Below, piece after piece: positions 12,305 to 22,500 of a stretch of 64,000 nucleotides of DNA. The stretch's first letter is position 1, and each line of letters opens with the position of its first letter. Below the pieces are notes generated by a model that saw only the letters and a program-made list of their open reading frames with translations, was not told the origin of the DNA and ran no database searches. Source of the DNA: Coniella vitis (lineage: Eukaryota; Ascomycota; Sordariomycetes; Diaporthales; Schizoparmaceae); contig WUJK01000007.1 in assembly GCA_011317545.1 (NCBI GenBank), positions 1,798,001 through 1,862,000 on the forward strand, read 5' to 3'. The translations under genes and the position numbers were made by a program.

Positions 12305-12765
12305 GGCTGGGTTCGTCGCTGAATGAGGTCTATCCCGCACTAAAGATGCTGCTTGGATGCTAGGCAAGTCTTGGTATGTCTGACGTTCAGTTTGGCGATG
12401 TGGACCAGCAATGTGGTGGGCGTTGCAAAATGAGGTTTGGTGTATGCAATGACAATGGCGTGGGAAAATGTGCCGATGGGCCATCTCAAGGCCCTCAAAA
12501 CTTTCGTTGGGCGCCCGGGCCGCTGTCGGCTTGTGGCTTTGGGCGCTCCCAGGGCTCGCCGACTGCTGTACATGCACTGCGTACTGTGTACCCAGGTATC
12601 TTTTCGATGCTTGACTCTCCCAATGCGGCAAATCTCTCTGTGAAAACACTCACCAACCAAAAGGGCAGATCGACCTTGATATATCGCCCGTCTCCTTCCC
12701 ATTACCTTGAACATTCTTTTCTTATTATTAGTTGGCTTGATAGAATACTCTGGGAGGCACCCAAA
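12305..12765. promoter_or_regulatory. FAF1/HIS6 divergent promoter
   Basis: A 461-bp gap separates the two start codons. It contains TGACTC at 12612-12617, about 150 bp before the HIS6 ATG. This matches six of seven bases of the Gcn4/CPC1 element TGACTCA, which drives amino-acid biosynthesis genes under starvation. The site assignment is inference from motif and position. Confidence 0.5.
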
Positions 12766-13889
12766 ATGACAATCTTCCGCCCTTGTATAGATCTCCACGC
12801 CGGCCAGGTCAAGCAGATCGTAGGCGGGACCCTCGACGAAAAGACGCCGTCGACCCTCAAGACCAACTTTGTCTCGCCGCACCCGCCCGCCTACTTTGCG
12901 GACCTGTACCGCCAACATGATCTTAAGGGTGCCCATGTCATCATGCTCGGACCAGGTAACACGGATGCTGCGCGAGAGGCACTAGCGGCGTGGCCTGGCG
13001 CGCTACAGGTCGGTGGTGGCATTACCGATCAGAATGCAAAGGAGTGGATTGACGCTGGCGCTGAAAAGGTAAGGTTGGACAGCCAAACAGACTGGGTTTC
13101 TTCCTATGTGAGGGAAGGATGGGCCGATTCAGTCATGACTGTGTCTTGAGAGGAGGAGGGGGGCTGTGAATGGACCAATTCTGAATATGAAATGCCTCCA
13201 ATATACATACAACGAGACCAGACGAGGGCTGACGATGAGAGCCATGAGGTTTAGTAGGTCATTATCACGTCCTATCTCTTCCCAGACGCACATTTTAGCC
13301 AGCCGCACCTCGACGCTGTTGTTGCTGCGCTGGAAGGCGACAAGAACAAGCTCGTCATCGATCTGAGCTGTCGCCGGCAGCAAGCTGCTGACGAGGAGCC
13401 AAGATGGTTTGTCGCCATGAACAAGTGGCAGACACTGACCGATATGGAGGTCAACCAATGTATGTAAATCAAACTTACCCCTAATACCGCACCTCAACCT
13501 TTCTGTCTCGGACATTGAAACTACCCGCAATTCCAAACCCCCTTCCATGAGAGATAGAAAGCGAAAGAACGTAGATGACTGACACCATATTCTTACCTGT
13601 AGCTACCATCAAACAACTTGAGCCTTACTGCTCTGAGTTTCTCATCCATGCCGCCGACAACGAAGGCCTTCAGCGCGGCGTAGACGAGGAGCTTGTCACC
13701 AAGCTGTCGCAGTGGTGCAGTATTCCGGTCACATATGCCGGTGGCGGTCGAAACCTCGACGACCTCGAAAAGGTCAAATCGCTGAGTGCTGGAAACGTCG
13801 ATCTTACCATCGGAAGTGCGCTGGATTGTTTTGGGGGCTCTGGAGTCAAGTTGGATGAATGTATTGAGTGGAACAGACGCCAGATGTGA
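12766..13889 (+). CDS. HIS6: ProFAR isomerase (histidine biosynthesis)
   Basis: Exons 12766-13068, 13258-13459 and 13603-13889 give 263 aa, normal for the family. The enzyme is 1-(5-phosphoribosyl)-5-[(5-phosphoribosylamino)methylideneamino]imidazole-4-carboxamide isomerase, a cytosolic (beta/alpha)8 barrel catalysing the fourth step of histidine synthesis. Visible blocks are FRPCIDLHAGQVKQIVGG at the N-terminus with the first catalytic Asp, LQVGGGI at the middle phosphate-binding turn, LVIDLSCRR, FLIHAADNEGLQRGVD, VTYAGGGRNLDDL and LTIGSALD at the second phosphate-binding turn. Intron 1 is 189 nt and contains in-frame stops, so it must be removed. The start is the ATG directly before the conserved N-terminus. 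The gene is divergent from FAF1. Confidence 0.97.
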
Positions 13890-14350
13890 AGCTCGATGAA
13901 AATCATACAGAAAATCCGTCTCTCTTTGCTTTGGATAGAAGACCAAGCCCGATATTTGTTGCTGGCTCAAAGCACGGCCTTACTGCCCCGTGTGATTGCA
14001 GCCTTTTACACAAACTAGCGAGCACTATGCAACAACACATATCACGCTCTCCAAGCTTCTGCTGGTATTTTTGGTTGATTAAGCTAAGCCTTCATGGTCG
14101 ATGCGAAATTCTATTGACATGGTAAAACGTCTTGTTAAGCAAACGCCTCGTATAGAGTTCCGTCAGGGAATGAATGATGCCGATTCCAGCAACCATGTCA
14201 GTTAAATGACCAACAATCTCAAACCTCGATCAAATTTAGACCTGTATAGACGTTTGCAACCTGAAAACAAATTGCATCCGTCGGCCTTGCCTGTTTCTAA
14301 CATAACAATTGTCGTTCTCCCATTGCGTCTAGGTGTTCTGAAAGCAGACA
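13890..14350. other. Intergenic between convergent genes
   Basis: 461 bp between the HIS6 stop and the stop of the next gene on the opposite strand. It probably holds two overlapping 3' UTRs. No repeat or RNA gene was seen. Confidence 0.6.
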
Positions 14351-15495
14351 TTACATGGCAGAGTTAAGGCGCCAGTGTTCGAGGAAGAGCTTTCGTGCAT
14401 TGTCATGACGCGCCAGAGAGGTTTGTGCACGTGGCGGACCAGCTCCAGCAGGGCTGTGGACAGTCGAGTGACTGACTTGAAGAGGCTCATTTTCCGTGTT
14501 GCCAGGATGATGAGCACCCCCGCTAACACGGCTGTGCACCAACAGCTCCTGAGATTGGCCTCGGCTCGGCTTGGAGGTTTTGAGAGTCTTTCGTGCGTAT
14601 TTATCATGGAGGGGCTGAGCAAGCTGAATGGCCTTGCTCGCGGCCGCCGAAGCCTCTCGTTCCGCTTGTTGATCGTGCAGCTTGAGACGGGCATGGATGA
14701 CATGACTGCAGAGGTTAGCCACTTGACGGAGCTTTGCCTCAGCGCCAGGGTCACCTGCTGCGCGGGCATTGTTTGCTGCTTGACTGTAGGAGCGAGTATG
14801 GTCCTCGAGACTGTATGTGTACTGCCAATCGTTGTCATGATAAATTTCTGAAACATCCGAACTGAGAACTCGCTCAGGTTCTTGGACAACTGAGCGCTCT
14901 TGACTACCAGTGGATGTAGCCCAGGGTGAATCGGCAAGGCCGCGCTTGGGGCTGGTAGTACGCTTAGAGTGACTTGCCTGCGAAGCTTGCTTGATGACAG
15001 GTCGGGGTGCAGCGACGTGGCTCGTCAAAGTTCCAGCCCAGGGCGAGTTGAACAGAGTACGCTTGGGGCTGGGTGGCTCTGTGTCGATGTCCATAGGCTC
15101 ACCCTCAGCGCTGGCGACAGTAGACGACGCGTTGATAGAAGGACAGAAGCTGTTGCCATGTTGAATGGGACACGGAACAGGTACAGGAACTGGTTCGATC
15201 TGAATATAAAAATCGATATCAGAATAGAGTGCCTCAAACCTCACGTACCAAAGCAGGTTCACTAAGCATAGAAATAGATTCTGATACATACATTGTTGAC
15301 AGGGATCTGACGTTGATTGTCAGCTGTACTGCCACCGCGACTGCTATGACCTTCATGGCCGCCATGGCCACTGAAGCTACCACGGCCGCCGCGGTTGCGC
15401 CGGCGTTCCTGATTGCTACGCAAGGTGTCCTGTCGCAGGTGTTCTAAGAACTCCCTTGCGGCTTGCAAATCGCCGCGGGCTGGTAGATTCGACAT
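14351..15495 (-). CDS. Unrecognised protein with RGG segment and SPKRxLxxSPWA repeats
   Basis: Exons 15495-15292 and 15199-14351 (intron 15200-15291) give 350 aa. I do not recognise the family. The N-terminus has a charged helix-like stretch (ARGDLQAAREFLEHLRQ) followed by a Gly/Arg/Ser/His-rich segment (RRNRGGRGSFSGHGG), a composition common in RNA-binding proteins. The middle holds two copies of a motif, SPKRTLFNSPWA and SPKRGLADSPWA. A more regular helical region follows (YSQAANNARAAGDPGAEAKL). The last 80 residues look less protein-like, so the 3' end may be wrong or another intron may be missed. The start was chosen as the Met before the conserved-looking N-terminus; an upstream in-frame ATG at 15531 is an alternative. 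Localisation and role are unknown. Confidence 0.55.
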
Positions 15496-16426
15496 GTTCC
15501 CAGAGCGTTTGGGAAGCGAGTGATCTATCATGGATTTGAAAGTCAGAGAATGGTGATTGCACAAGCCAAGAGTCCAGACGGAGCCCAGAGGCTGCAGTCT
15601 TGGTAGATGTCTTGGTAGAAGCGAGTGCCTCCAGTCCCGTCAAAGCTATCAATCCAGAGGAACGCGCTGAAAGGTCCCAGGCTTACCGTTTCTCGATGGT
15701 GGTTGGAGCTGTCAAACAGCATAACCCCATTGACTCCCAATGTGATGAGATCAACGGGAACCAAGCATCAAGAGAAGAGGGATAGTAGGCACACCACCGG
15801 TCTGTAGATACCCTCTACCTCCCTACCAGGTCGTAGCAGTATGGAAGGGAGATCGTTAGTGGTTCGAAAGAAGGAATGGAGGATGGGCAGGGAAGAACAG
15901 CAGGAGGGAAGATTCAGATTGGGCTTTAAATTATGGATGTCTGCTTGGATATCAAGTGGTGTGCATCGTCGTGCGGCAGAAGCCCGCCTATACAATCATT
16001 GATAGGATGGGAGAAATTGCATCAACATCATAATCTTTCAGAAGTCTTGTGTAGGTGGACCAGCCAGCATCCATGGGCTACCTGGGCCCCATGAGGCTAG
16101 CTGAGGAAAACGTGGAAGGAGTTTTAAACAGCCTTGGAAGGCACATTTCTCCTGCTTTGCAAGGAGTAGGTTCCTTCCCCTTTGTTATCGTAGCCAGCAA
16201 GACATCACAATTCATCAACTCACCCCAATTTGGAGGTGCCACCTGGTGAGCCACAATCTTTCCTCAACCTCAAGCACACTCCTGAGCGACTAATATGAGT
16301 TCAGAGTAAGACGAGAAATTTCTTAGTGTGACTAGACTGACCGTTGTGCTTGAAGTCTCGATCGCAGAGCTGCTACTGCTCTTGCTGCTCCTATCAACCC
16401 GAGAACTCCGCATTCTGGCCTCATTT
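15496..16426. other. Intergenic, tandem minus-strand genes
   Basis: About 930 bp between POP3 (upstream on the minus strand) and the preceding entry. It should hold the POP3 3' UTR and the promoter of the unrecognised gene. No further gene, repeat or RNA could be supported. Confidence 0.55.
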
Positions 16427-17310
16427 TCAGCTCTTCTTGGCACGTTTTGGGCCGATAGGAGCCTCTATCGCATTGATATTGGTCTCGAGAAATTGGACTT
16501 GTGCAGCCTCTTCCAACCAGGGGGACTGCACCGGCGGCACCGTCTTCCTTACATATTCAACGAGTGCTTTGGCCTGAAGCGGATAACCTGTGCGCACAGC
16601 AACACTTGTTACTCTGGGTATCCCCAGGCAGGCGCTCAACCTGTCCCCACAAGCTTTTGAAAAACCAACGAGCCGAATGGGCTCAGGTAGCCGTCGAAAC
16701 TTCGATGTGGTAGCGATCATTTGCGGCAAGTGGCTGATCAATTCCGAGGGAGGACCAGAACGAGTTATGAAGATGACAGCATATGTAGACGCATCTTCTG
16801 CATCGTTTGCGATCTGATCCTCGGGTTCTGGATTGATTGAGCCATGAAGCTGGAGCTTCTGCGTGATTGTGCTCAAGCCGATATCAATGTAATTCGCAAT
16901 ATCTGGTGGTGGTGGTGGTGATGGTAGCACGGCAGAGCCTGGCATTGAGGCGCTTTCCTGGCCGCGCTTTCTTTTCCTCCTACTGCGTTTGCCTTTGGAT
17001 GGCATGCTGTAGGCTTGACGGTGCTGCCCAACGGGAGTCAGGACGCTCCATAGGTAGCAGTGATCAGCAAAACTTATTTTCCAAGAAGACGATGGACATT
17101 TTTGCATCATAAGTAGAGCTTTACTTGTCTAAGGAACAGACTCACTGGCAGAGAAGGTCCAGAATGGAATCCTGATCCGCTTGTGAGATTTTCGGCCTAA
17201 TCATCAGGTTAGAGACAGCTGAAACCAGGCACAACCGCATTCGGAGTATCTCACCATTCAATTTTCGAAAAAGGCGTATCCAGCTGGTACACCGTCTTTC
17301 TTTTTTCCAT
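16427..17310 (-). CDS. POP3: RNase P/MRP subunit POP3-like
   Basis: Exons 17310-17255, 17196-17146 and 17045-16427 give 241 aa. POP3 is a protein subunit shared by nuclear RNase P (tRNA 5' processing) and RNase MRP (rRNA processing). The reconstructed start (MEKRKTVYQLDTPFSKIEWP, then KISQADQDSILDLLC and LTPVGQHRQAY) matches the layout of Sordariomycete POP3 proteins. A basic segment (KGKRSRRKRKRG) comes next, followed by the core: DIANYIDIGLSTI, AVIFITRSGPPSELISHLP, RLVGFSKACGDRLSACLGIP and the C-terminal VPPVQSPWLEE. The two first exons are only 56 and 51 nt and are easy for gene finders to miss. The third acceptor (GGAG before 17045) is weak, so that junction is the least certain point. 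Confidence 0.8.
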
Positions 17311-17488
17311 GATAGAACTCCAAGATGATTGTACTACGATCCGCTGAGTGTATAAAGAAGACCAGCATGAATGGTCGGCTTAATTCATTCATTCACGGGA
17401 AATAGTGGCGTCTCTACGAAGTTTTGAGCCGCTTGTACTGGAGGAAGTTGGCGAGCTGGGCTTGGGGTTAGGGTTGAGGGCTCCTGTG

Positions 17489-18727
17489 TACATAGTAGCA
17501 CCGTTATCTAGCAGCCTAGGTACCCAAGCTGCCAAGGTACCTAGGTAGATAGGTGGGGCACTTATGACCGACAGCTTCGGGCTATTTCCGACTACCGTTT
17601 GACCAAAATGTTTCTTTCCGATGTTTTCGGCTCATTGACGCTTAGTGTGCAATACATAAATAATGTTTGCTATATTATATCTGTCACCCAAGTTCTGTTG
17701 CGCCGAATATTTTTGTATATAAGATGTTCAGCGACTCTCAGACAAACGCTACTTGCTTCCATATGAACGTGCCGGGGTACTGTTTGGGACAGACAAACAG
17801 AACCACGTTTCGTTAGTTTGATTCAAAGTAGACGTAGTATGTAATGTAACGAAAGCTAGTGCTGGCAGCTCCGTCATCATTTTCAGATCTTTCCAGCATG
17901 TGACAGGCTTCAACCGGGTCGGGGGCAGAACAGGCTGACAGGATAATAGTACATAGGAAAACAAGCCATTAGAAAGACCGGGCCTGACCTTCGGGAAAAG
18001 CTCCACACGGTTGAAATTGAAACGCCATTACATAGTAAGCCAGTGGACAGCCTGACAGGCCGAGGGTTTTGCCAAGCTGCCATTGCATGGCGGATGTGGG
18101 TTAGGTGAGTTAGCAGCTTCTCATATGGACAGTTCATGGTTAAATTTTCAGAGTCAGAAATAGCACATTTGTTGAGGGCGGCACAAGACTAGCCGGAAAG
18201 TATGACTGTTAGGCGAAGACGGAAGCAACGATATTCTCTGTTCAAGCCGGACGCAGAGTCGACAAGTTCAGCATCGCCGCCCACTCTAAGCCTAAAACGC
18301 AGCCCACATTCTAGTCAGATACCTCACTAGAGACTTATATAGTAGGTACCTAGATAGCACGTAAGTTCTAGGTTGGCCAAAACTCCTCATGCCTTTCTCA
18401 TTGCAAGACTTTGGGCCGTGGTAGCGGCGGATTCAGCAATGCCATGTGCATCTGTGATACATCTTAGTTTTCGAGTGCCACGTGACTTCAGGAGCTACTA
18501 TCTAGATGGCATGTTTAAATGCCAGGCAAATCAGTGCTAACTCAACAAGAGCTGTCCTGAAAAGGTGTGCCAAAGAACGTTTCCAACTTCAGGTGGGAAG
18601 CCATATGGTTGAGCAACCGAATCAGCCATCAGTCACCCAGTCCGTCGCCTACGGAGGTACTGTATGGTTTCCGCGACCTGTTTGGCCCCATTCTGCATCC
18701 ATCACTATATGAGAGTAGTACATAGTA
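17489..18727. repeat. TACATAGTA motif cluster B (3 copies)
   Basis: Exact copies at 17489-17497, 18029-18037 and 18719-18727, all on the plus strand, in the POP3/USP gap. One-mismatch copies lie near 17949 and 19097. Confidence 0.85.
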
Positions 18728-19237
18728 TCAGTGCACTGAAGCAAAGCCTGTAAGCCCTTAAGACCACTAAAGCCGCCCCTCCTCCCGCCTGTCCCTTACC
18801 CCGCCATTCACGCCTCAAGCCATGCCAAAGCAGCCCACCCCCACCCCGAGCAGTAAAGAAAAGGAAAGCACCACTTACAAGCAAGTGCACCCATCATCCC
18901 CCTGAGCACTTGGCTTAGCACTTCCTGGACTTTTTTTGCCAGGCTCATATCACACTTGGCATCTCAAAAACACCAGACACAAGCACCTTCCCACCTCAAC
19001 ACCACCAAGTATGCATCATTGCCCGAGGCTCTAGTCTATCTGACAGCTTGCATGCCACGGTCTGCAAAACACACAGCTTGCAGCCGACAAGGCTCTTTAC
19101 ATAGTCATCGTCAGCCCAGGCATAGCCATACCCATCCCAACAGCAGTAGCTTCCGAGCTCCACTTCAGCCTTGTCTTGCCTTGCCTCGCCTCGCGTCGTG
19201 GTCGTCCGGTGCGCTTGGTCGATTGACCCAGCACGCT

Positions 19238-19274
19238 ACAGCAACAGCAGCAGCAGCAAGCAGCAGCAGCAGCA
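19238..19274. repeat. Interrupted CAG repeat in USP leader
   Basis: CAG units with CAA and CAAG interruptions, about 290 bp before the USP start codon. Read on the opposite strand it is nearly the same interrupted CTG tract as at 6252 and 47481. Confidence 0.9.
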
Positions 19275-19559
19275 TATCTACAGCTTTTAGACACTCTTCT
19301 TTTCAAACCTCACTGCCTCGGTCTCCTGTCTAGCACCAGCTTTGCCATACATTGTGGCCTGCTCCCGAGCTGCGTCCCTTTTCTTCCATCCTGGTGTTCC
19401 CAGTCGTTATCCAAACTGCAAGCCACATGCTAAAGCCAGGCATCTCAGATTACAGCAGCCCCCAGCGCTGGGTGCGAGAGAGAAAGCATTGCTTCATTGT
19501 CCCAGGACTTGCTGCCAACTCTTGACCTTCCCAGCCCCGTGGGCCTGTTGCCTGCTCCA

Positions 19560-22500
19560 ATGGACCAACCTCCATCCTCCCCTACCGAGTCGAGAGATCG
19601 TGCCGTCTCCTCAGAACCTTGCTCCACCCGACCGAATCCCTTTGACGACGACGCGTTTTCCGCTCGCAAGCGACGTCGAACATCCCTCAACGGCATCTCT
19701 CCTAGTCTCTCTGCCGAAACAACCCCGCCACCTCCGCGCGCCCATACACAAGCCCCGTCAGTGGATAGCGACGCGAGCATGACGATGGGCTCTGCGGGCC
19801 GAGATGTGCAGACACCTGAGCCTGAGTCTGACTCCAGCCCCAAACAACCTGGTTCAGACTCCAAATCGACCAGGATAACGCTGAATCTGAAAACCACAAG
19901 ACAAGTTGGCCTCAACGGTTCGTCTCCACCTGCAAGCCCAGAGGGAGTAGACGAGAACCTCGGTGAAGCGTCACAACACAATGTCATAAGAGCAAGCGTG
20001 GAGGAAGGTGACGCCGATATGTCGCACGCATCGCCCGAACCCGTGGCAGCGTCCTCACCTATACTGGAAGTCGAGAATCCGCCAACAGAGTTCATCGATG
20101 ACGGAGAAGATGATGATCTTCAGAATAAGGATGGTGACACCGGCGCAGGCATGAACGGAGTTTCTCATGTGACTATACCACAGGGCAATAATCCCTTCGA
20201 AACATTCCCCGGTGCGGGAGGCGAGCTTGTAACCGAAGCGTTACCCAAGCTTTGCTCTCTCTTTATCAACAGTGAGCATACCCCTAAAGGGGCCCAAGAA
20301 GGCAGCAGCGTCCTAATTGCTTTATATTTTATAGGTCACAACGCCGCAAACGCTTTGCGAGACTGGATAGACTCGTTCCTTTCCTGGGCTCATACGAGGG
20401 ATTCCGACACATTGCATGAGATCTACACAGATCACCGTGACTTCTGGCACATGATGCCTCATCTAGTCTGGCAATACTCATCAACCCAAAGGTAAATATT
20501 CTCTTCCTTTCTCCCGCAATGATGCCGAGCCGTAATGCTAATATGAATGATTGGAAAGAAATCCTTTGGCGCGTAGCCAGCAATTGCATCATTTCTACCA
20601 TGAGTTGCATAAGTCCTTTGCTCGCCTCGCCGCCTATTTCGTGGACTTTGACGCCACCTGGTTGCCCGTCGCGGAAGGTAGTCAAGAATGGCGAGATGTT
20701 GTATCAACCCCCTATATCACATATCTGCATATTCTCTTGGTCGAGTATGCACAAGCGCTGATTCCGAACACATATGCCGTGGATGTCGACAGACCATGGC
20801 CTGATTCAATACTCGAAATCCTGGATGCCTTCCAGCTGGCACCATGCCCAAAGAACTCAGCAGAACCACCCATAAACTCTCTGCTCTATCTTGGGTTTAC
20901 ATTGGCTGACAAGGCATCTCAGTATCCTCGCGCTCTCGAAAGCCTAGCGCCTCTGTGCCAACTCGCGTCTGCTTTTGCGCGCGCTGAATTAGGCGGACAC
21001 TCGCTGCCACCACAGCTCGTGGAGGGAAACCCGTTACAATCTATTCTTATTCAGGGTCATGAGCTATTTGAATCAGCCTCGAGTGCTTTCGCAACTTGTA
21101 TTGACAAGAGTGTCAATCAAATCGCGCTCGGTACTTCCATCGAAATGCTGAATGGGCTAAGAGACATTTTGCGATTTTGTCTGCACAACGGGACTGAAAA
21201 GGCTCGAGAATGCATATCTCAGCACCAGCATGACCATCCGGAGCTTCCTCCAGCAGAGACAATCAAGGTTGTTGTGAATGAATGGCGACTGAGAATCCTC
21301 ACGAAGCTCATAATGTCAAGCCAAATGCATCTCCGGATCATGGCGGCGCAAACCATGTGCTCGGACATGGTACGTATCTGGAAGGATCATCACGACGATG
21401 TTATCGAACTCTCTCAACACCCAGTGTTACGCCACTTCTCGGAACGATTGAAGCAGTTGCAGGTGATTTCGTACGTGCTCGGTCCAACTTGTCATCCTGA
21501 AGTCACAGCCCAGAGTTACAATATTATCGGCTTCTTGTTCGCATCACACACCTTTACGGATGAACAAATGGACGAAATGTGGCGTACAGTGACCACATGC
21601 CAGATTTCTGGTGTCTCGGAAAGCCTTCTGATGATGATTGCCAACATCTGCAATCTCTTTACGCTCGAGGACTTCCTCCGTGTATTCCAGAAACTCCAAA
21701 CTGTCCGTGTTGAGGACTTTACGACCACTATGCAAGAATTTTGCGACAGGCTCATCTCACAGCTACTCGAAAAGAACGACATTATCCAGGAGCTAACGCC
21801 CTATTCGCTTATGTTTAGGCTATTGAGAGAGTCTTCTGATCCGGGCCCGCCATCCTTCCGCAATGTCCAGAAATGGGCCTCGAACCTGATACTACAGCTT
21901 CTTCGACGGGGCCCCTCATCGCAAGACCGGCAACTGCTCATTGAGGATTGCCTTGCAGACATCACCCAGCGATCGCGGTATACCCTTGGCAGTCTGGGAG
22001 GGCTCTTGCTGTTATGTCGACCGGGCGCCCGAGAACGAGATCTGCAACAGCTTGTAGAACAGTTTGACTTGCCGCAGCTCCTTGTTGATGAACTTGAACA
22101 TGCCATCATCTCTCGGGACGAAGCTGGCGTACTTCATGTCATCAGCGGCCAGGAAAACGCGGCTCGCTTGGAGTTACTCACAAGTGTCTTCCTCCAAGGG
22201 CGAGTCATTCCTGAAGGACTTGGCCGCCGGCTCTGGGATTTACTTGTTGGTGTCCAGGCCGCGTCACAGGAAGACCGTGATTGCGCCTGGCAGAATCTTA
22301 GCATCGCACTGAAGAAGTCTTCTGGTAAATGTTTTGTGGAAACATGCTTCACCAGTTACTTTCCAACACTGCCTGCTGACCTGTTCCGTCCTGGGTCTCT
22401 TGATTTTGTTTTGCAGAGGGTTTTACCGCTTGTGAACAGCGACAACAGCTTCATACTTGAAGATGACAAATCAGGAGATCACCTTGGCATTGAACAGCTG

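Larger units (their letters stand above)
17311..19559. other. Intergenic: POP3/USP divergent region
   Basis: 2.2 kb without a supported gene, between the divergent POP3 and USP start codons. It carries three exact TACATAGTA motifs, the perfect palindrome TACCTAGGTA at 17538-17547, a partial copy near 18346, and a CAG repeat close to the USP gene. The 3' third, from about 18950, is CA/CT-rich as expected for the USP leader and contains an upstream ATG frame of 31 codons from 19427. Confidence 0.6.

Noticed and set aside
14329..14937. Alternative minus-strand frame overlapping the unrecognised gene
   Set aside because: Overlaps the called exon in another frame without splice support. Kept only as a caution that the 3' end of that gene may be misread.
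19445..20095. 216-codon frame antisense to the USP N-terminus
   Set aside because: Shadow of the Ser/Pro-rich sense coding sequence.
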